Part shown: positions 1 through 8,458 of the stretch, one piece after another
Position numbering within the stretch: position 1 is the first letter of the stretch
Layout: each line of letters starts with the position of its first letter
NCBI GenBank assembly: GCA_003220265.1
Contig: QHRW01000111.1
Coordinates: forward strand, 1-64,000
Length of the DNA: 64,000 nucleotides
Direction: 5' to 3'
Origin: Candidatus Rokuibacteriota bacterium
GTDB lineage: Bacteria > Methylomirabilota > Methylomirabilia > Rokubacteriales > CSP1-6
Notes under the pieces: model-generated
What the model was told of the DNA's origin: nothing
Seen by the model: only the letters and a program-made list of their open reading frames with translations
The model's database searches: none
Program-made: the position numbers and the translations under genes

Positions 1-646
1 CGACGGCGTGATCATGGCGGGCGACCGCCAGGCCACTGCCGGCTACCAGGTGGCGAGCCGCCGGATCGAGAAGATCTTCAAGTCGGACGACCTCTCCGGG
101 GTCGGCATCGCCGGCGCGGCGGGGCCGGCCATGGAGATGGCCAAGCTCTTCCAGACCGAGCTCGAGCACTACGAGAAGGTGGAGGGTGACAACCTCTCCC
201 TCGAGGGCAAGGCCAACAAGCTCGGCCAGATGATCCGGATGAACCTCCAGGCCGCCATGATGGGCCTGGCCGTGGTGCCGATCTTCGCCGGCTTCGACGA
301 GAAGGTCGGCGTCGGCCGCCTCTTCAAGTACGACATCACCGGCGGCCGCTACGAGGAGAAGGACTACGACGCCCAGGGCTCCGGCTCCAAGGACGCGCGT
401 GACGCGCTCAAGAAGCTCTGGCGCCGCGACATGGGCCGCGAGGACGCCCTTCGCTGCGCGCTGGAGTCGCTCATCGACGCCGCCGACGAGGACGTGGGGA
501 CCGGGGGTCCCGACTTTGTGCGCGGGATCTTTCCGACCGTGAAGACGATCTCGCGGAGCGGCTTCGGCGAAGTGCCGGACGACGAGGTGCGCCGGGTGTG
601 CGAGGCGATCCTCGGTGAGCGGACCAAGATCGGGAACGGGGGCTAG
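1..646 (+). CDS. prcB: 20S proteasome beta subunit, 5' end cut by window
   Basis: This is the catalytic subunit of the bacterial 20S proteasome, which degrades pupylated proteins in the cytoplasm. The reading frame is open from the first bases, so the propeptide and catalytic Thr1 lie upstream of the window. The visible part begins near the conserved GDR motif, where the Asp corresponds to family Asp17. The Lys of RRIEKIF matches Lys33, and GVGIAGAAGPAMEM and FQTELEHYEK are typical of actinobacterial PrcB. The stop lies 5 bp before prcA, and pafA follows, giving the usual proteasome cluster order. Family identity is seen directly; activity is inferred because the nucleophile is outside the window. 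Confidence 0.95.
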   Translation, partial: DGVIMAGDRQATAGYQVASRRIEKIFKSDDLSGVGIAGAAGPAMEMAKLFQTELEHYEKVEGDNLSLEGKANKLGQMIRMNLQAAMMGLAVVPIFAGFDEKVGVGRLFKYDITGGRYEEKDYDAQGSGSKDARDALKKLWRRDMGREDALRCALESLIDAADEDVGTGGPDFVRGIFPTVKTISRSGFGEVPDDEVRRVCEAILGERTKIGNGG

Positions 647-651
647 CCGCC

Positions 652-1344
652 ATGCCGCTGCCCTACTACGTCAGTCCCGAGCAGATGATGAAGGACAAGG
701 CCGAGTATGCCCGCAAGGGCATCGCCCGCGGCCGGTCCATCGTCACCCTCGAATATCGCGACGGCATCCTGCTGGTGGCCGAGAACCCGTCCTCGCTGCT
801 GCACAAGGTCTCCGAGATCTACGACCGGATCGCCTTCGCCGGGGTCGGCAAGTACAACGAGTTCGAGAATCTCCGCATCGCGGGCATCCGCCACGCGGAC
901 GTCAAGGGCTACTCGTACAGTCGCGGCGACGTGACGGCCAAGGCGCTGGCCAACGCCTACTCCCAGGCGCTCGGCAACATCTTCACCCAGGACATCAAGC
1001 CCTTCGAGGTGGAGGTGCTGGTGGCCGAGGTGGGCGACGCCAACGGCGCCAAGAGCGAGATCTACCACATCCTCTACGACGGCACGATCGAGGACGAGCA
1101 TAATTACGCGGCCATGGGCGGCCAGGCCGACGAGATTCGCCGCTTCCTCAAGGACCACTACCAGGCGGGCTCCACCCTGGAGGAGTCGCTACAGCTCGGC
1201 GTGCGCGCGCTGTCGGTCACCCAGAACAAGACGCTGAGCGAGCGCGACCTGGAGGTGGCCGTGCTGGACCGGACCAAGGAGCGCCGCAAGTTCCGCCGCA
1301 TCCCGCCGGAGGCGCTGAGCCAACTCCTGGGCACGGCGAAGTAG
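652..1344 (+). CDS. prcA: 20S proteasome alpha subunit
   Basis: The 230-residue protein forms the outer alpha rings of the 20S core and gates substrate entry. It starts with ATG 5 bp after prcB. It opens [20 protein letters not shown] and continues with [19 protein letters not shown], the alpha-subunit N-terminal helix and first strand. It has no Thr1 nucleophile, as expected for an alpha subunit. The C-terminus is short (QLLGTAK). In known PrcA the extreme C-terminus interacts with activator-related parts of the core; none of that can be tested here. Tight spacing with prcB indicates co-translation. Confidence 0.95.
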   Translation: MPLPYYVSPEQMMKDKAEYARKGIARGRSIVTLEYRDGILLVAENPSSLLHKVSEIYDRIAFAGVGKYNEFENLRIAGIRHADVKGYSYSRGDVTAKALANAYSQALGNIFTQDIKPFEVEVLVAEVGDANGAKSEIYHILYDGTIEDEHNYAAMGGQADEIRRFLKDHYQAGSTLEESLQLGVRALSVTQNKTLSERDLEVAVLDRTKERRKFRRIPPEALSQLLGTAK

Positions 1345-1366
1345 ACCGTGCTACGCTAGACGCTGC

Positions 1367-2722
1367 ATGAAGCGCCGGATCTTCGGGCTCGAGAACGAGT
1401 ACGGCCTCACCTGCACGCTCAACGGCCAGCGCCGCCTGTCGCCGGACAATGTCGCGCGGTACCTGTTCGAGAAGGTCATCCCGGGCGCCCGCAACGCCAA
1501 TGTGTTCCTGGAGAACGGCGCGCGCCTCTACCTCGACACCGGCTTCCACCCGGAGTACGCCACGCCGGAGTGCGACGACGTCGCCGAGCTGGTGATCCAC
1601 GACAAGGCCGGCGAGCGCATCGTGGAGGATCTCCTTCACCAGGCCGAGAAGCGCCTTCGGGAAGACGGAATATCCGGGAATATCCTGCTGTTCAAGAACA
1701 ACACGGACTCGGCCGGCAATTCCTACGGCTGCCACGAGAACTACCTGGTCAGTCGTGATGTCAGCTTCCAGCGGCTGGCCGAGGCGCTCATCCCCTTCTT
1801 CGTCACCCGGCAGATCTTCGCCGGGGCCGGCAAGGTGCTGCAGACGCCGCGCGGCTTCCACTACTGCCTGAGCCAGCGCGCCCAGCACATCTGCCAGGAG
1901 ATCTCCGGCGCCACGACCTCCTCGCGCTCCATCATCAACACGCGCGACGAGCCGCACGCCGACGCCGAGCGCTACCGCCGCCTGCACGTGATCGTGGGCG
2001 ACTCGAACATGTCGGAGCTGGCGACCTATCTGAAGATCGGCACCACGGCGCTGGTGCTCGACATGATCGAGGACGGCTTCTTCGACCGCGACTACTCGCT
2101 GCAGTCGCCGGTCCAGGCCATCCGCGATATCTCGCACGACCCGACGCTGAAGGAGACGATCAAGCTCAAGGACGGGCGGGCGGTCTCCGCGCTGCAGCTC
2201 CAGCAGGAGTACCTCGAGTACGCCACCCGCTACGTGAACACGGTGGCCAGCGACGAGGCCAGCCGAGACGTGCTGGCGCGCTGGACGGACATCATCGAGA
2301 AGCTCGCGACCGACCCCATGCAGCTCGAGCGCGAGCTCGACTGGGTCATCAAGCGCCAGTGGATCGAGAGCTACATGACCCGCAATCGCCTGTCGTGGCG
2401 CGATCCCAAGATCTCGCTGATGGACCTGCAGTACCACGACATCCGCCCCGACCGCGGGATCTACTACAAGCTGGCCGCGCGCGACATGGTGGACCGCATC
2501 ACCGACGACGAGACGATCGAGCGGGCCAAGCACGAGCCCCCGCAGACCACGCGCGCCCGCCTGCGCGGCGAGTTCATCCGCCAGGCCAACCTCAAGGGCA
2601 AGGACTACCGCGTGGACTGGGTCTACCTGAAGCTGAACGACCCCGAGCGCGAGACCATCCTCTGCAAGGACCCGTTCCAGTCCCACGACGAGCGGGTCGA
2701 GCGGCTGATCAGAAGCTTTTAG
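1367..2722 (+). CDS. pafA: Pup-protein ligase PafA
   Basis: PafA is an ATP-dependent ligase that joins the C-terminal Glu of the small protein Pup to substrate lysines and so marks them for the proteasome. The 451-residue length fits the family. The N-terminus reads [14 protein letters not shown], carrying the glutamine-synthetase-like Mg/ATP-binding glutamates. [19 protein letters not shown] holds the conserved Asp thought to act as catalytic base. [18 protein letters not shown] and [16 protein letters not shown] are further conserved blocks. PafA is favoured over the paralogue Dop because of its position directly after prcBA. Dop, Pup and the ATPase Mpa/ARC are not in the window and may lie upstream. 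The stop codon is the first part of a structured repeat. Confidence 0.93.
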   Translation: MKRRIFGLENEYGLTCTLNGQRRLSPDNVARYLFEKVIPGARNANVFLENGARLYLDTGFHPEYATPECDDVAELVIHDKAGERIVEDLLHQAEKRLREDGISGNILLFKNNTDSAGNSYGCHENYLVSRDVSFQRLAEALIPFFVTRQIFAGAGKVLQTPRGFHYCLSQRAQHICQEISGATTSSRSIINTRDEPHADAERYRRLHVIVGDSNMSELATYLKIGTTALVLDMIEDGFFDRDYSLQSPVQAIRDISHDPTLKETIKLKDGRAVSALQLQQEYLEYATRYVNTVASDEASRDVLARWTDIIEKLATDPMQLERELDWVIKRQWIESYMTRNRLSWRDPKISLMDLQYHDIRPDRGIYYKLAARDMVDRITDDETIERAKHEPPQTTRARLRGEFIRQANLKGKDYRVDWVYLKLNDPERETILCKDPFQSHDERVERLIRSF

Positions 2723-2850
2723 CCCGGAGGGGGACTTCGTCCCCCTTCCGGCGGTCGTCGCAACGCCTTCGGCGTCGCTCCTCCCTGCCTCCCCCTAGAA
2801 CGTCGGATTGCGCCGGCGAAGCCGGCGCTCGAAGGCGTTGCATCGTCGCG
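2720..2850 (+). repeat. Three-hairpin 3' element, copy 1 (after pafA)
   Basis: The element begins with the pafA stop codon. Hairpin 1 is GGGGGAC-TTC-GTCCCCC (about 2729-2745). Hairpin 2 is ACGCC-TTC-GGCGT (about 2764-2776). After a pyrimidine-rich CTCCTCCCTGCCTCCCC linker, hairpin 3 is GCGCCGGC-GAA-GCCGGCGC (about 2810-2828). The same order and linkers recur at 34.7 kb and, inverted, at 55.7 kb. It may terminate transcription or protect mRNA 3' ends, although no long T tract follows. The right border is approximate. Confidence 0.8.
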
Positions 2851-2924
2851 CCAGTGCGCAGGCACCGCCCTAGTTCGCGGCCCCGCGAAGTCGCGGTCTT
2901 ACGTGGTGGGGCGGTGCGGTAAAG

Positions 2925-2954
2925 TTGACTCGCGCGAGCGCGCGATGCTACATC
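2925..2954 (+). promoter_or_regulatory. Possible weak sigma-70 promoter for bactofilin
   Basis: TTGACT (2925-2930) and TACATC (2949-2954) are separated by 18 bp, and the bactofilin ATG follows 13 bp later. The -10 match is poor, so this is tentative. The spacer is a CG palindrome. Confidence 0.3.
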
Positions 2955-2967
2955 TGAAAATGCGGTC

Positions 2968-3357
2968 ATGCACTGGAGGAAGAGCGGGAAGCCGGCGGTC
3001 AAGGAGACCGATCTCAGCGCCTACATCGACGAGGCGTCGGAGATCGAGGGCAAGTATTCGTTCAGCGGGACGGTCATGCTGAACGGAAAGTTCACCGGCG
3101 AGATCGCCTCCAACGACACGCTCATCATCGGTGACAAGGCCGTCGTCAACGCCAGCATCCGTGCCGGCGTCGTGCTGGTCAACGGCGAGGTGGTCGGCAA
3201 CATCCTCGCGAGCGAGCGGGTCGAGCTGCGGGGCACCGCCCGCGTGTTCGGCGACGTCGAGGCGCCCGTGATCGTCGTGGAGGAAGGTGTGCTGTTCGAG
3301 GGCCACTGCCGGATGACGGAAGCCAAGCCCACGCCGTCCGCCGTCGCCACCCCGTAG
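2968..3357 (+). CDS. Bactofilin (polymer-forming cytoskeletal protein)
   Basis: Bactofilins polymerise without nucleotides into filaments that organise cell-envelope processes. The 129-residue protein has the family architecture: a short basic N-terminal tail, a central right-handed beta-helix domain (about residues 25-110) and a disordered C-terminus. Typical repeats include FSGTVMLNGKFTGEI, GDKAVVNASIRAGVVLVNGEV and ERVELRGTARVFGDVEAP. The ATG start is chosen because the family motif follows at the usual distance. It is a single gene between convergent units, with no recognised partner such as an M23 peptidase nearby. Confidence 0.88.
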   Translation: MHWRKSGKPAVKETDLSAYIDEASEIEGKYSFSGTVMLNGKFTGEIASNDTLIIGDKAVVNASIRAGVVLVNGEVVGNILASERVELRGTARVFGDVEAPVIVVEEGVLFEGHCRMTEAKPTPSAVATP

Positions 3358-3381
3358 CTTCCGACCTGACACGCTCGTCGC

Positions 3382-3726
3382 TCAGGCCGAGCGGCGAGCC
3401 GACCGCCGCCGCGCCCGCGTGCGCTGCTCCAGCTCCGCCACGCGGCACGTGAGTCGCGGCCGCGCGGGCTCCGAGAGATCCAGCTCCTCCCAGCCGACGG
3501 TGTAGCGCGCCGCCTCCGGGTAGATGCGCGAGCCGAGCATGGCGCGCAGCACCGGCCCCAGCGCGAGGCGCTCGACGAGGCCGGCGGTGCCGAGCACGTA
3601 CTCGGTCACCAGCAGCTCGCCGCGGCTCCGCTTGACGTGAACCTCCTCCACGCGGCCGGCCGGGCGGCCGTCCGCGTCGCGGACCTTCGTTCCCAGCAAG
3701 GACTCGAACGCGACCTCCTTCGCCAT
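3382..3726 (-). CDS. PRC-barrel-like small protein
   Basis: This 114-residue soluble protein opens with EVAFESLLGTKVRDADGRPAGRVEEVHV. That is the usual PRC-barrel opening, in which a residue, ligand or RNA contact site is built on a small beta-barrel. The C-terminus is rich in Arg (RTRARRRSARRSA). It is the last gene of a four-gene minus-strand set: lipoprotein, Nramp-like transporter, PRC protein and this one, with a 1 bp gap to the preceding gene. A role in sensing or regulating the transporter is inferred from context only. Confidence 0.6.
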   Translation of the reverse strand: MAKEVAFESLLGTKVRDADGRPAGRVEEVHVKRSRGELLVTEYVLGTAGLVERLALGPVLRAMLGSRIYPEAARYTVGWEELDLSEPARPRLTCRVAELEQRTRARRRSARRSA

Positions 3727-3727
3727 C

Positions 3728-4093
3728 TCAGGCGCCTCCGGGGAGGCGGTCGATCACCCGCTCGGCCAGCCAGCGCTCGAGGGACCACAGCGGCGTGGCG
3801 GCCGCGTCGATGTCGACCGTGATCTCCTTCTCGTCGATCCTCCGCACCTGCGACCACGGGATGCGGTAGGCGTGGGGCGCGGCGGCGCCGAGGCGGCGGC
3901 CCCAGCGCGCGAGCCACCGGCTCAGCCGAGGATGCAGCCGCCGGGCCAGCGTGAGGGCGCCGACTTCCAGCGCCACGACGCGCGGCGCGCCGTGCTCGCC
4001 GACCAGCAGAACGATGCCGTCCGCCTTGCCGCACGGCCGGCCCTTCCGGTCCACGAGCTGCGAGTCGAGCACGTCGTGGGCCAGCCTCACCAT
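3728..4093 (-). CDS. PRC-barrel-like protein next to Nramp-type transporter
   Basis: This 121-residue protein begins MVRLAHDVLDSQLVDRKGRP and continues GKADGIVLLVGEHG, a PRC-barrel-type beta pattern. Its second half has WSQVRRIDEKEITVDI, as in PRC domains paired with ion transporters, and a C-terminal amphipathic helix. No signal peptide or membrane segment is evident. It starts 3 bp after the transporter stop, which indicates one transcript. It may be a cytoplasmic regulatory partner of that transporter; this is inference. Confidence 0.6.
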   Translation of the reverse strand: MVRLAHDVLDSQLVDRKGRPCGKADGIVLLVGEHGAPRVVALEVGALTLARRLHPRLSRWLARWGRRLGAAAPHAYRIPWSQVRRIDEKEITVDIDAAATPLWSLERWLAERVIDRLPGGA

Positions 4094-4096
4094 GGC

Positions 4097-5311
4097 TCAG
4101 CCTCCCACCAGCTCGAGCGGGAGCGACACGACGGCCAGCACGCAGGCCAGCACGATGACGACGAGTACCACGGCGTTGCCGAACCGGCCGTTCGCGTGCC
4201 CCTTCACGTAAGTGGGATCGTTCATCAGCACCAGGAACGGCAGCGTGGCCACCGGCAGCGAGGCCGCGCTGAGCACCATGGACACGTTGGTGAGCCGCAG
4301 CGGGTCGACGCCCGCGACGACGGGCAGCATCGCCACCACCAGCGCCAGCGTGTAGGTGGCGGCGAAGCGCGCCGCGTCGCGCGGCTTCACGTTCTCGCCC
4401 CAGTTCCAGCCGAAGCCCTGGGCGACGAGGTAGGCGACGGCCAGCGTGATCTCGAGCACGGCGCCCAGGCAGGCGATGCCGAAGGCCGCCACGAAGAGCC
4501 AGAAGCCCCAGTGCCCGAAGGCATCGATGAGCATCAGCGCCACCTGCTCGTAGCTCTCGATGCGCACGCCGCGCGGCAGGAACACCATGGCCGCCACCAC
4601 GAGGACGGCGGCGGCCAGGATGCCACCGAAGCTCATGCCCAGGGTCGCCACCATGCGGTTCGTTCCCAGGTCTTTCTTGTCCCAGTGGTCTTCGATGGCG
4701 CCGGAGGAATAGAAGTAGAAGAGGTACGGCGTGAGCGAGGCGCCCAGGATGCTCACGGCGAGAAACCAGTAGCGCCCGCTGTCGTGGTCCGGCAGGCGCG
4801 GCACCAGGCCCGCCGCCACCTCGCCGAGCGGCGCGTGCAGGCGAAACATGGCGACCAGGAAGGCCACCGTCACCAGGCCGAGCAGCGAGACGCCCTTCTC
4901 GATCAGGCCGAACGAGCCGCGCCAGAGCAGCACCCACACGAGGACCATGACGGGCAGCGCCCACCACTGCAGGGCCACGCCGGTGGCGAGCTGCAGCGCC
5001 ATGCACACGCCGCCCAGCTCGGCGCCCAGCGTGAGGAGGCTCACGAGCGCCACCGTGAGCAGCGGGACCACGAAGAAGTTGAAGCCGAACCGCTCACGCA
5101 TGGCGCTGGCGATGGTGTGATGGCTGACGGCGGCCAAGCGTCCCGACATCTCCACGAGAAAGATCAGGCAGAGCGTGCCGAGCGCGATCACCCACAAGAG
5201 CTGGAAGCCGAACTCCGCGCCGGCCTGGGCAGAGGTCGCCAGCGAGCCGGCCTCCAGGAAGCCGCCGATGCTGGTGACGATGCCGAGGGCCACCTCGAAG
5301 ACCTTCGTCAC
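4097..5311 (-). CDS. Nramp-family divalent metal transporter with altered metal-site motifs
   Basis: The 404-residue protein has about 11 hydrophobic segments in the LeuT-like Nramp order. The first helix resembles the Nramp helix that normally carries DPGN, but here reads GFLEAGSLATSAQAGAEFG. EAGS therefore replaces DPGN (Glu20 at the Asp, Ser23 at the Asn). Helix 6 normally has MPH but reads GASLTPYLFYFYSS, so the metal-binding Met is Thr and the His is Tyr. The overall fold family is clear; substrate cannot be assumed to be Mn or Fe, and it may be a Nramp-related Mg or other-ion transporter. It overlaps the upstream lipoprotein gene by 4 bp and two PRC-like genes follow. Confidence 0.8.
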   Translation of the reverse strand: MTKVFEVALGIVTSIGGFLEAGSLATSAQAGAEFGFQLLWVIALGTLCLIFLVEMSGRLAAVSHHTIASAMRERFGFNFFVVPLLTVALVSLLTLGAELGGVCMALQLATGVALQWWALPVMVLVWVLLWRGSFGLIEKGVSLLGLVTVAFLVAMFRLHAPLGEVAAGLVPRLPDHDSGRYWFLAVSILGASLTPYLFYFYSSGAIEDHWDKKDLGTNRMVATLGMSFGGILAAAVLVVAAMVFLPRGVRIESYEQVALMLIDAFGHWGFWLFVAAFGIACLGAVLEITLAVAYLVAQGFGWNWGENVKPRDAARFAATYTLALVVAMLPVVAGVDPLRLTNVSMVLSAASLPVATLPFLVLMNDPTYVKGHANGRFGNAVVLVVIVLACVLAVVSLPLELVGG

Positions 5312-5712
5312 GAGCGCGCCTCCAGGCCGGCCGCCACCTCACCGAGCGTGCGCGCCTCCGCCTGCAGGCGGGCGCGAATGGGCACGGCGCCGGTACGATC
5401 GCCGCGCTCGATCGCCTCCGCCAGCTCGGCGACCGCGCGGTCCAGGCGCTGCAACGCCTCGCCCACCCGTGCGCGGGCGGCCGCGGGAAGCGCGTCCAGG
5501 TGGCGACCGCGCTCCGTCAGCGCCTGCCGCGCCCGCCCGACCGCGCGCAGGCTGTAGCGCCGCGGGACCTCGTGCTGCGTCCAGGCGGCGGCGACCATGT
5601 CGGTCGTGGCCGCCCACGAAGCCAGCGCGCGCACGTCCGTCGCGTCCCCCGAGCCACCGCAGCCGGCCGCAGCCAGGAGCACGGCGATCATGACGACGCG
5701 CAGGAGGGCCAT
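5308..5712 (-). CDS. Small lipoprotein, helical, unknown function
   Basis: The ATG at 5712 is preferred over an upstream ATG at 5763 because it places a clean lipoprotein signal at the start: MALLRVVMIAVLLAAAGC, with the lipobox AAGC. The mature part is about 115 residues, helical and Arg/Ala-rich, with heptad-like stretches such as LQRLDRAVAELAEAIERG. It may form a coiled-coil bundle. The stop overlaps the Nramp-like gene start by 4 bp, so the two are probably co-expressed. No family was recognised. Confidence 0.6.
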   Translation of the reverse strand: MALLRVVMIAVLLAAAGCGGSGDATDVRALASWAATTDMVAAAWTQHEVPRRYSLRAVGRARQALTERGRHLDALPAAARARVGEALQRLDRAVAELAEAIERGDRTGAVPIRARLQAEARTLGEVAAGLEARS

Positions 5713-5865
5713 CACTGATTCGCGCTGCAACCGTGATGCCGCGACCGCTGCAAATCGATGCACGCCGGCACTCCCGATCGGCGGCCGAGCGCCGCGCGGC
5801 CGCGCCAGTCGCCTGTAACGACGGGCAGCGGCAGGCGTACGTCTTGCTACGTCGTCTGTCTGGCC

Positions 5866-7650
5866 ATGACTGCGCCCCGGCCGGCCACGCTCGCGGTGCT
5901 GGGCAGCCTGCTCGCGCTGCTCGCCGCGGCGGCGTCACGGCGCACGCTCGACGCTGCTCTGGCCGATGACGGCCAATGGGTGCGGCCGGCCAAGGATCTC
6001 GCCGCCACCCGCTATAGCTCCCTCGACCAGGTCACGGCCGCCAACGTAAAGACGTTGCGGCTGGCGTGGTCCTTCGACCTCGGCGTGGAGCGCGGCGAGG
6101 AGGCCGCGCCCCTCGTCGTCGGCGACACCATGTACGTCGTCACGCCGTTCCCCAACGTCCTCTACGCCTTCGATCTCACGCGGCCCGGCACGGTGCGCTG
6201 GAAGTACGAGCCGACGCCGGCGACCGAGGCGCAGGGCGTCGCCTGCTGCGACGTGGTGACCCGGGGCGCGGCCTACGCCGACGGACTCGTCGTCTTCAAC
6301 ACGCTGGACGCCCATACGGTGGCCGTGGACGCGCGCAGCGGGCGCGAGCAGTGGAAGACCAGGCTCGGCGAGATTGCGCGCGGCGAGACCATGACGATGG
6401 CGCCGCTGATCGTCGGCGACAAGGTCCTCGTCGGCAATAGCGGGGGCGAGATGGGCGTGCGTGGGTGGCTCACCGCGCTCGACCTCCACAGCGGCCGCCT
6501 CGCCTGGCGCGCCTACAGCACCGGGCCCGACCGCGACGTGCTCATCGGCCCCGGCTTCAAGCCGTTCTACACGTTCGATCAGGGCCGCGATCTCGGCGTG
6601 ACGTCGTGGCCGCCGGAGGCGTGGAAGATCGGCGGCGGCACCGTGTGGGGCTGGCTCTCGTACGACCCCGAGCTCGACCTCGTCTACTACGGCACCGCCA
6701 ATCCAGGGCCCTGGAACGCCGAGCAGCGCCCCGGCGACAACAAGTGGACGGCGACGATCTTCGCTCGCCGGCCCGCCACCGGCGAGGCCGTGTGGGCCTA
6801 CCAGGTCTCGCCGCACGACCTCTACGACTACGACGGGGTCAACGAGCTGGTGCTGCTCGACCTCGACCTCGCGGGCCGCCGGCGCAAGGTCGCGGTGCGC
6901 CCCGACCGCAACGGCTACGTCTACGTGCTCGACCGCGCGACGGGCGAGGTGCTCTCGGCCACGCCGTTTGGCCACGTCACGACGACGAAGGGCGTCGATC
7001 TCACCTCCGGCCGCCTGACGTACGTCGACGCCAAGAAGCCCGAGCTCGGCAAGGTCGTGCGCGGCGTCTGCCCCGCGGCGCCGGGCGCCAAGGACTGGCA
7101 GCCCTCGTCATGGTCGCCGCGCACGGGGCTGCTCTACATCCCGCACCAGAACCTGTGCATGGACGTGGAGGGCGTGGAGGCGAGCTACATCGCCGGCACA
7201 CCGTACGTGGGGAGCGCCACGCGGATGTACGCCGGCCCCGGCGGCCATCGCGGCCTGCTCACGGCCTGGGACCCGGTCAACGCGCGGGCCGCCTGGCGCA
7301 TCACCGAGCGGTTCCCCGTGTGGTCCGGCACGCTCGCCACCGGCGGCGACGTCGTCTTCTACGGCACGATGGATCGCGCCTTCAAGGCCGTCCACGCGCG
7401 CACCGGCGAGCCGCTCTGGCGATTCGAGACGGTCTCCGGAATCATCGGCCAGCCGATCACCTATCGCGGGCCCGACGGCCGGCAGTATGTCGCCGTCCTG
7501 TCGGGTGTGGGCGGCTGGGCCGGCGCAATCGTCTCGGCGGGCCTCGACGCGCGCGATGCCTCCGCCGCGCTCGGCTTCGCGCACGCCATGCGCGACTTGC
7601 CCGGCGCCACGCCTAAGGGAGGGAGGCTCTATGTCTTCGCCCTCCCCTGA
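5866..7650 (+). CDS. xoxF: PQQ-dependent alcohol dehydrogenase, XoxF-like (lanthanide type)
   Basis: This periplasmic quinoprotein oxidises methanol or another alcohol with PQQ and passes electrons to a c-type cytochrome. The start at 5866 gives a short signal-like N-terminus and a 594-residue protein. Visible beta-propeller family features are the vicinal Cys pair in GVACCDV (127-128), Glu195 in SGGEMGVRG, Asn279 in GTANPGPW, catalytic Asp321 and Asp323 in YDYDGVNE. In XoxF and lanthanide-type ethanol dehydrogenases, an Asp two residues after the catalytic Asp is the extra lanthanide ligand; calcium MxaF has Ala there. Genes resembling xoxJ and xoxG follow with overlaps. Substrate (methanol or a longer alcohol) cannot be fixed from sequence. 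Confidence 0.88.
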   Translation: MTAPRPATLAVLGSLLALLAAAASRRTLDAALADDGQWVRPAKDLAATRYSSLDQVTAANVKTLRLAWSFDLGVERGEEAAPLVVGDTMYVVTPFPNVLYAFDLTRPGTVRWKYEPTPATEAQGVACCDVVTRGAAYADGLVVFNTLDAHTVAVDARSGREQWKTRLGEIARGETMTMAPLIVGDKVLVGNSGGEMGVRGWLTALDLHSGRLAWRAYSTGPDRDVLIGPGFKPFYTFDQGRDLGVTSWPPEAWKIGGGTVWGWLSYDPELDLVYYGTANPGPWNAEQRPGDNKWTATIFARRPATGEAVWAYQVSPHDLYDYDGVNELVLLDLDLAGRRRKVAVRPDRNGYVYVLDRATGEVLSATPFGHVTTTKGVDLTSGRLTYVDAKKPELGKVVRGVCPAAPGAKDWQPSSWSPRTGLLYIPHQNLCMDVEGVEASYIAGTPYVGSATRMYAGPGGHRGLLTAWDPVNARAAWRITERFPVWSGTLATGGDVVFYGTMDRAFKAVHARTGEPLWRFETVSGIIGQPITYRGPDGRQYVAVLSGVGGWAGAIVSAGLDARDASAALGFAHAMRDLPGATPKGGRLYVFALP

Positions 7651-8458
7651 GGCGCGCCTGCTCGTGCTCGCGCTGATCGCGCTGCTGCTGGCCGGGCCGG
7701 CCGCCGCTACGCCCGGCGAGCTGCGCGTGTGCGCGGATCCCGACAACCTGCCCTTCTCGAACGCGCGCGGCGAGGGCTTCGAGAACCGCGTGGCCGAGGT
7801 GCTCGCACGCGAGCTCGGCCTCGCGCTGCGCTACACGTGGTGGGCGCAGCGCCGCGGCTTCGTGCGGCAGACGCTGGGGACGGGTACGTGCGACGTCCTC
7901 CTCGGCGTGCCGGAGGGCTTCGAGCGCGCGCGCCTCACCCGGCCCTACTACGCGTCCACCTACGTCTTCGCCTGGCGGCGTGGCGACGGGCCGGCCGTGC
8001 GCTCGCTCGACGACCCCGCGCTGCGGCGGGTCCGCGTCGGCGTGCAGCTCATCGGCAACGACGGCACGAACACCCCGCCCGCGCACGCGCTCGCCCGGCG
8101 CGGGATCGTCGACAACGTGCGCGGCTACACGGTCTACGGCAGCTCCACGACGGCCGAGCCGCCCGGCCGCATCCTCACCGCGCTCGCCGCGGGCGAGATC
8201 GACGTCGCGCTGGTGTGGGGCCCGCTGGCCGGCTACTTCGCGCCGCGCCAGGCCGTGGCCATCGAGCTGGCGCCGGTGACGCCGGCGCTCGATCCGCCCG
8301 GCCTGCGCTTCGTGTTCGCGATCGCCGCGGGCGTGCGCAAGGACGACACGGCGCTGGGCGAGCGGCTGGACGCCGCCCTGGCGGCGCGCCGCGCGGAGAT
8401 CGACGCCATCCTCGACGCCTACGGCGTGCCGCGCGCACGCGCGGCGGACGTGCGATGA
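7631..8458 (+). CDS. xoxJ: XoxJ-like periplasmic binding protein of the quinoprotein system
   Basis: The 275-residue protein has a signal peptide (LLVLALIALLLAGPAAA) and a family-3 solute-binding fold. It begins ELRVCADPDNLPFSNARGEG, as in MxaJ/XoxJ and related quinoprotein-associated proteins. VGVQLIGNDGTNTPPAHALA is another hallmark of this subgroup. XoxJ is thought to help mature or activate XoxF rather than take up a solute. The ATG at 7631 lies 20 bp inside the end of the dehydrogenase gene, indicating translational coupling, and the stop overlaps the cytochrome start. Confidence 0.85.
   Translation: MSSPSPEARLLVLALIALLLAGPAAATPGELRVCADPDNLPFSNARGEGFENRVAEVLARELGLALRYTWWAQRRGFVRQTLGTGTCDVLLGVPEGFERARLTRPYYASTYVFAWRRGDGPAVRSLDDPALRRVRVGVQLIGNDGTNTPPAHALARRGIVDNVRGYTVYGSSTTAEPPGRILTALAAGEIDVALVWGPLAGYFAPRQAVAIELAPVTPALDPPGLRFVFAIAAGVRKDDTALGERLDAALAARRAEIDAILDAYGVPRARAADVR

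Noticed and set aside
2723..2967. tRNA or small-RNA gene in the GC-rich spacers
   Set aside because: The hairpins do not form a cloverleaf and no anticodon arm or TTCGA-type T-loop arrangement was found. The spacer content is the repeat element and a weak promoter.
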